Below, one piece after another: positions 43,332-55,428 of a stretch of 64,000 nt of DNA. This stretch comes from Astragalus membranaceus (Eukaryota; Streptophyta; Magnoliopsida; Fabales; Fabaceae), in NCBI GenBank assembly GCA_039519185.1, contig CM076848.1, forward strand, positions 31,663,917 through 31,727,916, written 5' to 3'. The position numbers were made by a program, and so were the translations under genes. The notes under the pieces are model-generated. The model ran no database searches. It was not told the origin of the DNA and saw only the letters and a list, made by a program, of their open reading frames with translations. How positions within the stretch are numbered: the first letter of the stretch is position 1; each line of letters starts with the position of its first letter.

Positions 43332-45774
43332 TTATGGTGTTGGTGTCTGCACATTAGAATCAGACTCAGAAGATGGCCTATTTTTCAACTCGGGATGTTT
43401 AATTTCCTCTAACATTCTAACAGCATCATCCATTCTAGGCCTCATATCAGGTGTCTTAGCAACACAAGCAAGTGCAATTTGAAGCATCTGCACCATCTCC
43501 TCTTCAACATATCTACCTCTAAGAAGCTCCTCATCAAATACTTCAGCTGTCCATTCCTCTCTAACAACAGACCTCACCCACCTTGGAAGATCAACAACAT
43601 CCTCGTACCCAGGATACCTTAGTGGTGTCTTACCTGTCAGCATTTCAAGAAGTAACACACCAAAACTATAAACATCAGACTTTTGAGTGATCTTCCTTGA
43701 ATCAGTTACTTCTGGAGCTCTATAACCATTTGCTCTTGACATTGTTGCTGGAGTGTTCATTAGAGGAGGCAATCCAACATCAGAAATGCAACTATCAAGT
43801 TCTTCCGTTATTAGTACATTGGTTGACTTTATGTTGCCATGTGTAAACTTTGGTCCCCCTTCAGTGTGAATGAAGGCTATTCCTTTGGCTGTTCCAAGTG
43901 CTATCTTCACTCTTGAATCCCAATCTAATGGAGTTCTTCCTCCACCCTTGTTTCCTATTGTTTGAAACGGTACAATTAGCCAAATATATATAGCATATAA
44001 CATACTCTCTGCTCCTATTTATAAGAAAAAATTGCAGTTTTAGGTTAATTGAATAATTGATTCATCTGGTTTATAATACAAACCAGATACATATCAGTTA
44101 TTCAATGAATCTAAAACTGTAATTTCTTCTATAAATAGGACCAGAGTAGTACATTACAATTAGATCAGAGTGAATCACCAATTTAGTACTGAAATTGTAA
44201 GGACCCCGTAAGTTGGTTATGAAAATTAACAAAATTTCAAAATAGTTCCTGAAATTGAAAATTCTTAATCACATAAGTTCTAATAGGACAATTTTAAGGA
44301 CTAAACTGACGAATTCAAAAGGACTGATTTGATTGAGGATTAAAACATTAAACATTTTAGGGACTAAGTTTAAAGTGTCTTACAATTTTAGGGGCGATTT
44401 TGATGATTCACTCTTGTTACAACATTGGTGAATACATGTGACCAAGTAGAAAAGTAGGACAGCTTAGAACTTACCATGCAACAAGAAAAACAAGCTGCCT
44501 TCTGGCATGTAGTTGTAAACCAAAAGTTTCTCATCTTTGGAATAGTAATAAGCTCTAAGGGGCATGACATTAGGGTGGTGTCCAATTCTTCCAACAATCT
44601 CCAACTGCTGTTCAAACTCCTTCTTTCCAACCAAAACTTCCTTCAACCTTTTAACTACCACAGTTGTTCCCTCCTCCAAAACAGCCTTATAAGCTGTCCC
44701 ATAACTCCCTTTTCCAAGAACTTCAGCTGAAGCCTTTAGTAAATCCTCAAGATCAAAGCTATGAGATCCAGAGGAACCTTCAAAGAAAAACAACTTGTTC
44801 TTTTCAGCAGCTTGCACTCCACTCCCAAAACTCTTTGAAATCTCAGTCTTTCCAGCACATGAAGCCTTTCCTTTTAGTATGCCACTGCTTTTGCTATTTT
44901 TCTTCTTCTTCTTCAAGAAGCATATATAGAACACTAGAACAAGTAGTGAAATGAAGGCAATGGCTCCAATAACTAGAGCAAGTATAGAAGCTATGCCAAA
45001 GCTTTTCTTATGAGTGGTAGCTTTTTGGTTTTGTGTGGTTGTATCTGGAGAGAGTGAAGGAGATGGAGAAGGGGAGATTGAAGAGCAATGATTAAGAGGA
45101 GGACCACATAAGAAAGAGTTCCCAACAAAAGAAGTGTAGGGGAATGTTTTGATGGTATTTGGAATTGTGCCATTCAAGTTATTATAGCTAAGATTCAAGT
45201 GTTTGAGACTTGGAAGGTTGAAATCAGGGATAGGTCCAGATATAGAGTTGTTTTGGAGATATAACCAAGTGAGTCTTCTCAGATTCTGAAATGCAGGTGG
45301 TATACTACCAGAAAAGGAGTTAACGGAAATATCTAATGCAATGAGTTTAGGGGAGACAGAAGAAGGAATTAGACCTGAGAAGCTGTTGTGTTGTAGGTGT
45401 GCAAATTGGAGTGAAGGGATGGAGAGGATTTCAGAAGGAAGATTTCCTCTAAGGCCATTAGAATGAAGGCTTATGACTTTAAGAGCATCAAGTTTACCTA
45501 TGGTGTTCTCCGGAATCGACCCCGTTAATCTGATTCCTGGAAGATGGATGCCGATGACACGAGTTCCATTGGCGTTGCAAGTCACTCCAACCCATGAGGT
45601 ACAAATTGAAGAAGTGTCACTCCAATTGAGCCTTGGAGCATGTGGCACAGTAGAAGCAAACTCCAAGAGAGCTTGTCTATCTGAGTTCAAGTCAGCTACA
45701 ACAACCAAGCTAAAGAGAGACAGTGTAGAGCTTAGTAGAAGAACTACAGCAATAATAGAGAACTTCAACTTCAT
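43332..45774 (-). CDS. LRR receptor-like pseudokinase, LRR-III / At5g58300-like
   Basis: Exon 1 is 45774-44475 and exon 2 is 43954-43332, joined by CATG/GTAAG and CAATAG/GAAAC, giving 640 residues. Order: signal peptide 1-27, LRR N-cap 28-66, about five LRRs 74-215, Ser/Pro linker 230-256, membrane helix 259-287, Lys-rich stop-transfer, kinase fold about 345-620. The Gly loop (GKGSYGTAYKA) and Lys375 are kept, but HRD reads HGN (472-474) and DFG reads DVG (492-494), so catalysis is unlikely. Family members act as plasma-membrane signalling scaffolds. The start at 45774 begins the signal peptide; TTCCAG upstream on this strand suggests a 5'UTR intron. Similar products are annotated probable inactive receptor kinase. 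Confidence 0.95.
44005..44146. mobile_element. Stowaway MITE in the pseudokinase intron
   Basis: 142 bp and almost entirely one large hairpin. The left arm starts CTCTCTGCTCCTATTTATAA; the reverse complement of the right arm starts CTCTGGTCCTATTTATAGAA. TA lies on both sides (44003-44004 and 44147-44148). Confidence 0.85.
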
Positions 45775-48424
45775 TTCTTGTTTCCTGGATTGGAAGATAC
45801 AGCAAGTTGTTCCAATGAAAGGGATATTATGAATTAGTAAAAACACACTATGAATTTAGAAATAGTACAGAATCGATACTCAAACAATTTGAACCAACTA
45901 CGTACTTTCTCTATAAAATTGAATTTTAGTAGGAAATGTTGCTGTTCATGCAGATAACATCACTTATTGCAGTTTTGCTTAGAAACATAAAACATCAGCC
46001 AATCTTATTCATGCTTACCGTTGAGCAGATTTTGAAGGATAGGGACTTCCTTCTTGCAGATGCATTTTCATTTTTGTTCAATTTTTGAAGTGTTATGCTG
46101 ACTCTTCCAATTAAAAAGAAAAAGAAAAAAAGCCAAAGCTTTGGCTGTGAACTTTAAATTCTAGGGGACTAAATTAAAGTGCACTTTCCATTGAGAATAA
46201 AGAAATTGCCTCACAAATAGGTGCTGCTTATATGTTTCAGGAAAAACCAAGAAGGGAGAAGGAAATAAATAAATAAAAAAAGGCATTGTGATAATTGAGA
46301 ATCCAAGAAAAAATAGAACTGAAAAAAGAAAAAGCTAAAGTTTTGATTCTCCATTGTTGTACTTGTACTTTATAAAGAAAAAGCATTCTTTAACAAAAGT
46401 AGTCTGTGTTCTCCTTATTTTAAAAAGATGAACATAAATCATGGGTGTTCATTTCTCATTTTTTTTGCCACCGTATCTGGTCAGTGAATACTGCACAATG
46501 GTCATCTTGAAATACTCAAAACTATTTGATGAACCAGATTTGTTAGACACGTACAAAAGATACTAGTATATTAAAGGGATATTGTACTAAACAACTCAAA
46601 GCAAGCATTTTAACTAAAACAACTTGCTGATTAATTCCTTTGAATGCATGCAAAACAAAAGATTTGTCCACCATCCAAATTAGAGAATACATTACAAGGC
46701 CATGAAAGAAGGAACTGAATAAATAATAAACAGATCATACTAGAATAATCTTTAATTATAAACCACCATATACATTACTCAGATCTATGAAGAAGAGTGA
46801 CAACAACTTTATAGGGATCATGATCCAAGAACAATCATATAAATATTCCAAGTTATGAACTGCAAGTATTCAAATTGGAAATTCAAAGGCAGTGAGAGAT
46901 ATTACCTTGGTATGCAATTCATAGAATGAAGCATCACAGCAAAAAAAAACAAGTCAAGAAGAAGAAAGCAAGTTTCTAAAAGCACAATTAACCACAATTT
47001 TCCATTCAAATGGAGCGTGAAAATAGGACTTAACTTTTAGTGCATTTATTATTATTAGCACTTGTGTGACTTGAAACTTTAACATTAAGAAGGAGGTTTA
47101 GTTTCTCTTAAAACCGTTGGAGTAGTATTACAGTTTTACTGGGAATCAGAATCTGATTTCTTGTCTTGTCAAGAGATTCACACACAGCAGAACAAAATAA
47201 AATAAAATTGTACTTAACTACAATGACAGCAATTAATGAGGGAGTTCACATGAAAAGTCTTTTATCCAACTAACTAGTACAACAGTACTAGTATGTATAT
47301 TAATGTCCACCTCTTGTTATTGAAAATGGCCCAACATAAAAGGAATAGTGAATGGATTTTGTAGATCTAATAGTGTGAAAAGAAGTACCAAGAGTTCAGG
47401 CGTATGTACAATGAGGATTTACTGACATGTCTTTTGAGATGACTACTGAGGGACCGTACACATAATTACCTTTCGATTACTGCACTCAACTACACTGAAA
47501 TTTTAACACTTCTATTTCTATATACAGTAAAAACTTTGCCAACTATGGTGAGGGGTGTGAGTTAATACTCTTTGTCAAAACTTGCATGAACAACTGTCCA
47601 AGTGGTTATGATGGAGATGGAGTCCTTTTGTGAAGGAGTAATTACGTACTCAAAAAGAGGACAATTATTGTCATAATTGCGTTTCCATTTCATATTCAAT
47701 ATCGAAGTTCATCATAATGGGCCAACATGGTGTGACATGGTTGGACTTGGCAGATAACCAGATCTCTTAAGCATGGGTCATAAATTCATCATAAGTTCAT
47801 CTTTTGGTAGAGAGATCAGTCTTTAAACGAATATGCGTACCTCGAGGGATTAGTCACTCCAACTCCCGACTAGGTTCACGAAAAAAAATTCATCATAATG
47901 GTCCCCATGAGGATTTAAATTAGAGATTACCATGACTAGGTTCACGAAAAAAAATTCATCATAATGGTCCCCATGAGGATTTAAATTAGAGGTTAACATG
48001 GTAATCACTTTAGCATTGCACCAACCTGTATTCATATTTTGTAGATCATATATAATTTGGTATTATTGAAGGAATGAGCTCAGCTCAAAACAGACTATGT
48101 TAAATACCATAGTCCATTGGTTAAATATTTTGATGCTTACTTAGTTGTCATCTTATAAACTGTTAGCTATTGTGGTTTGACTAGATAGGAATAAGAATTA
48201 AGAAGACGAGGACCGGTCATTAGTATGAGAGTGATAAACAGAAAATGAACATTTAAAATTGGCACATATTGGCTAGGTTTCTGAGAGGGTCTAGACCATA
48301 ATGGGGCCAACAGTGTAGTGAGTTATTCATATAAGCATGAAGAAGGTAGTTGGCTGTTAGATACAGCACCACTTGAAATTCCTCTTCCCTTCCTCACTTA
48401 TGTCATTGCTGCTGGATATAGGTG
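45775..48424 (-). promoter_or_regulatory. upstream region of the LRR pseudokinase gene
   Basis: On the minus strand a CCAAG/GTAAT donor at about 46905 could pair with the TTCCAG acceptor near 45785, suggesting a 5'UTR intron of about 1.1 kb; unproven. The remainder is AT-rich intergenic DNA. It holds a SINE 3' fragment and a 66-bp duplication (47776-47996), listed separately. Confidence 0.45.
47776..47996. repeat. truncated SINE and ~66-bp tandem duplication
   Basis: AATTCATCATAA appears before (about 47785) and after (about 47888) a 3' SINE-like segment ending ACTAGGTTCACGAAAAAAAA. The block from GACTAGGTTCACG to GAGATTACCAT is then repeated once (about 47869-47933 and 47934-47996) with only a few changes. 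Confidence 0.7.
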
Positions 48425-48440
48425 GGCTGTCACTTATAAT

Positions 48441-48584
48441 TTTTTTTTTTTAGATAGGCAAGTGTAGTGGTTAGTGGGTTAGGTGTTAGTAGTTAGAGCC
48501 TTAGAGGGGTGGGGGTATGGGGATCGAACCCCAGTTCTCCTGCATAAACTCCATCAGGTGTCCCATTGGCCAACCTACCGGGAC
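48441..48584 (-). mobile_element. tRNA-derived SINE, minus strand, perfect TSD
   Basis: Poly(T) at 48441-48450; the complement of GGGGATCGAACCCCAG (about 48520-48535) gives a clear B box. Both flanks read GGCTGTCACTTATAAT (48425-48440 and 48585-48600), a perfect 16-bp TSD, so the insertion is fairly young. Confidence 0.95.
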
Positions 48585-48601
48585 GGCTGTCACTTATAAT
48601 T

Positions 48602-49208
48602 CATCATGTTAACATGAACCATCATTGGCACTTTTTCTATTTGGCTTTTGAAAATAGGAAAGTAATTTTACTTAGTGATTAAGTTTCATGGTGTTCTTTT
48701 CCTCTTAACTTATTCAGTGAAACATATGACGTGTCGAAAAGTTATTTTCATAATGAAATGGGACACTTGCGACACTTGTCTTGTGCAAGTGAGGAGATTA
48801 AACCAAGTTAACTTAATTCTCAATACTAAAAACCTTCTCAATTTAAAAGTTGCTGCATCAATCATGTTGACAATCAGTATCTCTAATCACGTTTTTAATG
48901 TTGCAACCGAAGTAGTCGGAGCACTTAGTTTCACTTTATAATTTAAACACTAGCTGTAACCAGATCATAGACGAGTATTATACACTCAAGACAAGGTAAC
49001 CAAGAACTGCTGATCCATTCCTATGTATGTTGATTCCTGTCAGCTTTATTTTCTCAACTCTGGCTCAGATAAAATCAGCCATTAGCAGTACAAGGTACTC
49101 TAAACCTTTGGGAAAACTCAAATTGGTACAACATAATTGCGTTCTAAAAAAACAAACTCCTGTAATCAACAAGAGATGAAATCAGAAGGAAAACATCATG
49201 AATGACTA
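48602..49208. other. intergenic DNA and 3'UTR of the Coa1-like gene
   Basis: No supported gene. An 88-codon frame at 48675-48941 shows no family similarity. Bases near 49208 should be 3'UTR of the minus-strand gene. Confidence 0.5.
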
Positions 49209-52200
49209 CTACTGAGTGCCACTTTTTTCAAGCTTTTCAGTTTCTTCACGGTGCTTTCGTTCAGCCTCCTGACGTTCTCTTTCAGCATCCGCCTCTTCCT
49301 CAATATCATCAATCTCATCAAATTCCTTGGTTGCTGCCATTGCTTTCACCACAGGTTCTCTTAGCTCATTTATTAATCCCCCACCAACCTTGTACTCTTT
49401 CTCATCCCCAATCAGATACAATCGCTGGTCTGGGCCAGAAGCCATGGGAACATCAACGGCTAGCAGCTTCATATCATACTGCATACAAAGATAACAGTAA
49501 AGCCTAAGTAAGCAAGCAAGCCCTGAAGCATGAATTGCACCTCTGCACTATACATTCTCTTTTGTCTAGGGAATTATTCTTGGTAATGATTCCCACATAA
49601 TAGGGGAAAAGGATAGTTTTGTTAAACAGAAAGGAAAAAAAAAACTGCCTGTCTGATTTCTCGCTAGAAACTAGATAAGGATGGCAAGCAAAAAGCAGTT
49701 ACATAAGGGGATGAACCCAGAGACCAATTGTAAGGGGAGTCAAAGATGAACATTATAAAAATACCATATAGCCTTTTGAATTTTATAAATTAGAAGATGG
49801 ATTGATGGTCTTTGGTTTTAGTAACCACTGGCATCACTTCAAAGAAAACTACTATATGGTATTTCTATTTAAATTAATTATATGATAGTAGTTTCAAAGA
49901 TAAAACCTAATTCATTTAATTAAGTTTTTCTATTTAAATTGAATATAAGCACTAAAATAATGTAATCATATATCTGATTTATATAAAAATAGACATATAG
50001 ACGTATATACCTATAATTATTTATAAGGCTAATAAGAGGGGTCATACTTCCCCCAAGTGGCCCTAATGCAGCACTGCCGTGTGTCAAACACACAGTAGAG
50101 TGAAAATTTCTGAGGGCATTGTTAAGCTTAGTGCAGTGGAATGCATAAAAAGCTTGAGTGTGTGGGATTGTGGGCAGAGAGAAAGATTATCATAGAAAGA
50201 TATCACCATGATTCATGCATGCAGAAGAATGAAAACCTTTCATAATGAAAAATAGAAAAAGATCAATGAAGCGAACCAAAATTGCTAAGCTTAGTGCAGT
50301 GGAATGCATAAAAAGCTTGAGTGTGAGGGATCGTGTGCAGAGAGAAATATTATCATAGAAAGATATCACCGTGATTCATGCATGCAGAAGAACGAAAACC
50401 TTTCATATTGAAAAATAGAAAAAGATCAATGAAGTGAACCAAAATTGCTAAGCTTAGTGCAGTGGAATGCATAAAAAGCTTGAGTGTGAGGGATTTTTTG
50501 TGTGCAGAGAGAAATATTATCATAGAAAGATATATCATGCATGCAGAAGAGTGAAAACCTTTCATATTGAAAAATAGAAAAAGATCAATGAAGTGAAACA
50601 AAATTCTTCGAGTAGAAACCACGTGCCATGTTATTTGCACATAAAATTTCCTGGGGAGTATCTGCAGCATTTACTTAGTTTCAGAGAATCAGACTGCACA
50701 TTTAGCAACCAATTTTATATTAGAATCAAACCCACTATTTTATCCATTCCAATAGATTCCACCAAAAATGGGATTTAATAATTGCAAAAATTACCACACG
50801 ATATTATATGTTCAATCTAGTTTTATACCATTAAAATGTTATGAACATGTCAAACAAAGATCAACTGAAATGATGGTAATTGGCATCAGTACTTTCCTGG
50901 TACAATCCATTGAAATAACAAAACAATCATTTGTAAATTAGAAATTTAGTTGCAGTTGCCTCTATCAATATCAACTCAAAAGCCATTAGTTCCCATTAAG
51001 CTTCTACTTTCACTTTCACTATTACAAGTCATATGTGCACCATAAATGGTCCACGTCATGATACTTCCAGAGATATCTAAATCGAGAATATTACTTTTTA
51101 GCTCTGGATGATTAGAGGAACACTGGATTCCCCTATTCTCCGCTCAATCTTTCTATAAGAAATGCAAGATTCAGGCTTAAGAGTGTTTTAATTTCTCTAG
51201 AAAAACAAATTCACAAAACTCATCACATCATGAATCCATCCCAATTAAAGTATTAGAATTTAGAGCACCAATACCCAGAGCATCTTCGTATAGCTGTCCA
51301 GACCCGTGTTACAGAGCAAGTTGCCAGCCCCCATCATCCTACTGCTATGTACTTTGTTTATAAGTTATATATGCATATCTGTAGTCAATAGCAGCCAAAA
51401 TGGCCGCAATAGCGGTGAAGCATTGCGTAGCAAACCCTAGGCGCTACACAACATGCCGTTGCTTTGCAGTATTAAGTAGCGGCCGTAGCGCCACAAATAG
51501 CACTCGTAGCAGCCTCTATGGTGAAATTTCATTAAAATTCAGTTTGGCCCTCGCTTTTAGCCGACCCCTCTTCTTTTATTGGGCTTTTTTTTGTCAACTT
51601 TAGCCAACTGAAATGGCGCAGCCCTGTGCCTCGGTTCCTCTTCTCAATTTGCATTTTGCATCGTCCCTCTTCTCTGTTAGCTATTCTGCATGGTCCTCTA
51701 TCCCTGCTGCCATCTATGCTTTGTTTTCACTGTCCTACCACTGCCACTGATATGACATCAATCCAGTCACAATCACTAGTTTGTTACATCTATGTGTGTT
51801 TAATTTTGTGTATTATTCTATTTTTGAGCTTTGTATGGTACGAGTTGCTTGTATTCTTTCCCTAGACTTCGATATAGCGGCCACACTGTTATCCGCTACA
51901 CCGCTATAGCGTTTTCGGGCATGTTTATGATCTATCACACTAATGAAGTTGGAATTACCAATGACCAGATATGACTTTCTCCAAGAAAACAATCTCGGGG
52001 CTAGCTAACAAATCTCGTGACATGGAATGACTAGATGTGCATAAACTATCACTACTACTAGAATTCGATGCGGAATGGAAAGATGGTGTTGAGACAGAAT
52101 GAGAGATACAACATATGTCAACGCAAGACTAATAAAATCTATTAAGTGATACAAACAAGAGAGGGTTTGATTTACCTTTCCCTTCTTTTTCTTGACCTCA

Positions 52201-53336
52201 ACATTGACTAGACCCTTTCTCTCTGAACCATTTATAGGAAACATGAGAAAACAACGCCGGCTCCTAATACTTGGCTTGATCTTCTTTAATGTAAGCCCAC
52301 CCCCTGACATCACATAGGCTCTTAAATCAGTTCCTGTAAGGGGGGCACCCATAACTTCAAGAATCTCAGCAGATGTGTTAAGTCTTCTCATGGCCATTCT
52401 ATAAACTTTATCAGGGTTGATTGTGAACCTTGAGCGGATATACAAACCCTTAAAGACGCAACATACATAAAATGATAATCAGACAATGACCCATATATTA
52501 AAAAACTGTTAAATGACTATACAGTATACACTAATCCTGTAATCCGATTACACTTCAACCGGATGACATTATGTTATATTACATACTAAAATATTTCCAC
52601 TAGTAGATATGATCAAATGTACGTAGTCATTTAATCCATGTTAAAATGCACATAATAACTATTATCTAATAATCATGAGTATAACTAGTGATATAGGCTA
52701 ATGCAAAATGACTCTAGTGAAAGTGAATGGAAGAGTTCCATTCAATTATTCAAATTGGAAATGGTAAACATGTTAATTGAAGGAAAGGAAGGAACTTACA
52801 GTAAAAGCAACAATAGCAGATGAAAGGGCAAGGAAGCCATACTTAGCCATGCCTTCAGAAAGAGCAACAAAGGTGTTAGCGATTCCGAATAGCATTCTCC
52901 AAAGAAGAGCACAGAGGATAACACCGGCAGCACCAAACATAAAGAGTTGATTCCTCTTAAAGAAAGCCTCGATTTGCAACACCATAGCCTCACGATAGCG
53001 CGAGAAAGTGGAGGTCAACGCGGCCGTAGGTTTGTCCAAAACCTTCTTGGCGAAACCACTGTCAACTTTGAATCCAGGCTTTGAGGAGAAGAATCTGAAG
53101 GCGCCAAGACGACCGGCGGTGGTGTAGAACATCGTCGGCGGCGGTGATGAGTGAAGGAAGGAAGAGATAGTGGATTTTGATTTAGGTAGAATTGAAAATG
53201 AAGATGAAGGGGATGAGACAAAATTTGAAGAGCAATGGTGAAGAGGGGAAGAGGATGAAGTGAAGGAGTTGCGGAGAAGAAGATGGAGCTGGGTGATTCT
53301 TTGTGAATAATAACATTTTGATCTTGAAATTTGCAT
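49209..53336 (-). CDS. mitochondrial Coa1-like (cytochrome oxidase assembly) protein
   Basis: Exons 53336-52800, 52448-52176 and 49478-49209 give 179 + 91 + 89 = 359 residues; the donors ACT/GTAAGT and AAAG/GTAAAT and acceptors TTTAAG and ATGCAG are all phase 0. The N-terminus is Ser/Arg-rich and poor in acid, typical of a mitochondrial presequence. Membrane helices lie at about 131-153 and 164-182. Then comes a Coa1-type soluble domain: EILEVMGAPLTG, a Gly-rich turn, LMFPINGSERKGLVNVEVKK, and YDMKLLAVDVP. The C-terminus is an acidic/Arg coiled tail. Coa1 proteins assist Cox1 maturation in the inner membrane; that role is transferred by family. A Tim21-like label is an alternative. Intron 2 (49479-52175) is 2.7 kb and full of repeats. 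Confidence 0.85.
50119..50606. repeat. 163-bp tandem repeat, three copies, in intron 2 of the Coa1-like gene
   Basis: Units start at AAGCTTAGTGCAGTGGAATG (50124, 50287, 50450) and end near GATCAATGAAG(C/T)GAA(C/A)CAAAAT. Copies differ by few substitutions and small indels in the third. Confidence 0.95.
51390..51915. mobile_element. possible MITE with GCTATAGCGG-type ends in intron 2
   Basis: CG-rich terminal motifs (GGCCGCAATAGCGG near 51401; AGCGGCCGTAGCGCC near 51478; ATCCGCTACACCGCTATAGCG near 51891) bracket about 500 bp of non-coding DNA. Exact ends and TSD could not be fixed. Confidence 0.45.
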
Positions 53337-53599
53337 TTCTGATTATTCCCAATTACACCGGCGCAGATGATAATTAGGGTCGGGTCGATTGTGTAATGTG
53401 AGTATCAGTTATTATGTGACATTGCTTTACTCTGCTTCCTGATTCCCAGTGTTGGTAGTTGTTACGCAGTCGGTCACCATAGGCAGGACACCTTCACTCT
53501 TTCCCTCTCTGCAGAATTGCTTGCACAATGCACACATTCGAGGAGGAGGAGGACGTGTAAAGAAAAAAACTATTTAATTTATAATTTCGAAATAACATG
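53337..53599 (-). promoter_or_regulatory. 5' flank of the Coa1-like gene
   Basis: Short upstream region between the start codon and a MITE. No clear TATA box. The 5'UTR probably lies within the first 100 bp. Confidence 0.4.
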
Positions 53600-53608
53600 T
53601 AATAAAAA

Positions 53609-53892
53609 GGCTAAAGTGGTAACGAATTAGTCCTTTATGTTTTTTTATTTCAAATAAGTCATTTATCTTTCAAATTTTTGACACATAAATCATTTTCCGT
53701 TAACAGTGCTGATTTATGTGTAAAAAAAAGGATTTATGTGTTAAAAATTTGAAACATAAAAGACTGATTTGAGACAGAAAAGATTTATGTGTCAAAAATT
53801 TAAAACATAAAGGACTGATTTGGGACAAAAAAAAGATAAAGGACCAAATCGTTACTTTAAATAAAGATAAGGACCCCGGGAGCACTTTAGCC
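53609..53892. mobile_element. MITE with 9-bp TSD (Mutator-like)
   Basis: TIR GGCTAAAGTG (53609-53618) and CACTTTAGCC (53883-53892). The TSD TAATAAAAA is 9 bp and perfect (53600-53608 and 53893-53901), the size made by Mutator-like transposases. Inside are several imperfect copies of GGATTTATGTGT and AAACATAAAGGACTGATTTG. Confidence 0.8.
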
Positions 53893-54034
53893 TAATAAAA
53901 AATCCTCGTATTATGGATTTTGGATTGGTTTGTTGGGTAAAATCTTTTACAAAACCATGCATATTAATTAAACCAGAAAAAAACTTACAGCCTGCTTATG
54001 AATTTTTTCCTCGCTTTTATATCAAGTAGGTAGT

Positions 54035-54165
54035 TTAGTTGACGAGCTAAGAAATATCGAAGGAGTGCACTAAAAGAGTGCAAGAAGAATGTCCCGAGTT
54101 CAAACCCCAGAAACTAACATTCCTCCACCCCCATTAACATTGCTTATCTAAAAAAAACTAACATA
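54035..54165 (+). mobile_element. SINE-like element, plus strand
   Basis: A-box-like TAGTTTAGTTGACGAGC near 54031 and a B box GAGTTCAAACCCC near 54096, then a C-rich 3' part and A8. The part GAGTGCA...AACTAACATTC is shared with 60002-60095. No convincing TSD. Confidence 0.6.
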
Positions 54166-54471
54166 ATTTGTCACGTTATTGAAAAAATTCCATCGCTGTA
54201 GACACATAAACACATAAAAATTCATGAGCTTAATTGGTGTGCACCATCGCTGTAAAGATTTTTACATTGTCAACTAATTAAAAGTGATGATATAAATGAC
54301 TTTTAAGGTAATGAGATTGGAGTGAAATATTCTTTTATAACATATCCTTTTGTGATTGATCGATGTCGTAAAGAATCTCTTACGCCCACTATCTATATAA
54401 ATTAAATCCAAGTTATTTATATTTTTACACCGACAAATACATAACATGATGCTCCTTTCTTTATTAATGGA

Positions 54472-54474
<3 letters not shown>

Positions 54475-54532
<58 letters not shown>
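54475..54532. repeat. (CT)n microsatellite
   Basis: About 58 bp of pure CT repeat. Confidence 0.97.
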
Positions 54533-54535
<3 letters not shown>

Positions 54536-54544
54536 GGGAAATTC

Positions 54545-54830
54545 TCCATGGTGGGTATGCGATCTTCACACCAAATTGCAGAATCTTTTGCAGCCTTCAG
54601 TTGAGTGGAACGTTATCTCGCTGTGGAAGGGTTTCTACGAAATTGCATTTTCCTCTTCTGAAGACATGTGTCGTATCTGGTCGCATGGTTCATATAATAC
54701 AAGCCTGATATCTCGCGCCTTCTTAACCTATCTCTCTAGACTTCAATCCTTATGCCTCGAAGCTTACGCATGCCATTTTGCTTTAGCAATGATAAACATA
54801 GATCTCCAAGTAGCCATTCGTGACTAAATT
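54545..54830 (+). pseudogene. retroelement gag/DUF4283-like fragment
   Basis: The frame reads NLLQPSVEWNVISLWKGFYE, then MCRIWSHGSYN, which resembles the start of DUF4283-type LINE or retroelement ORF1 proteins. It loses similarity after about 30 codons, just downstream of the CT repeat. Weak call based on short similarity. Confidence 0.35.
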
Positions 54831-55187
54831 TTGGTAAAAAGGGGATGACTTTGCATCCATTCTTATATTTGGAATGCGAAAACCTTCTCCACTTAACAAG
54901 CTTGGAACTCTTATGGTAATAAGTAAAAGGCCTCAGCAATATTTACACCCCCTGCAAGGCCCAATAACAAACCGGTCCATAGCCAGAAAATCTAGCCCAA
55001 TCGACTAACGGCTCAGATAACTCGGCGAGATCTGACGGCTCAAGATCGTCAGAACATACATCACACAAACTCTATAAATACCACCTTCAATACTCATAAA
55101 TGTAAGTTATTTTTCTCCAACCACCACATATTTACTCAAACACTGACTTGAGCTTCAGAGTGTTATTGCAGGTACAACACCGCCACG

Positions 55188-55300
55188 TCAAGATCGAACA
55201 AAGACCATCATCTCAAGATCGAACAAAGACCACCATCTCAAGATCGAACAAAGACCACTATCCCAAAATCGAACAAGGCCGTCACTTTAAGATCGCCACA
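55188..55300. repeat. 26-27-bp tandem repeat in the gypsy LTR
   Basis: Four or more copies of AAGATCGAACAAAGACCA(C/T)CATCTC variants, with decreasing similarity to the right. Confidence 0.85.
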
Positions 55301-55428
55301 TTGTCAAGGATAAAACACCTACTAACTACTTCGATCTTATCATAAAGCTCGTAAGTACAGTACAGAACATTGGCACCACAGTGGGAGATCCAAACACTCT
55401 AGTTCCTCTCTCATTTCCTTGATACTCA

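Noticed and set aside
48675..48941. 88-codon frame between the SINE and the Coa1-like gene
   Set aside because: AT-rich, no family similarity and no supporting signals.
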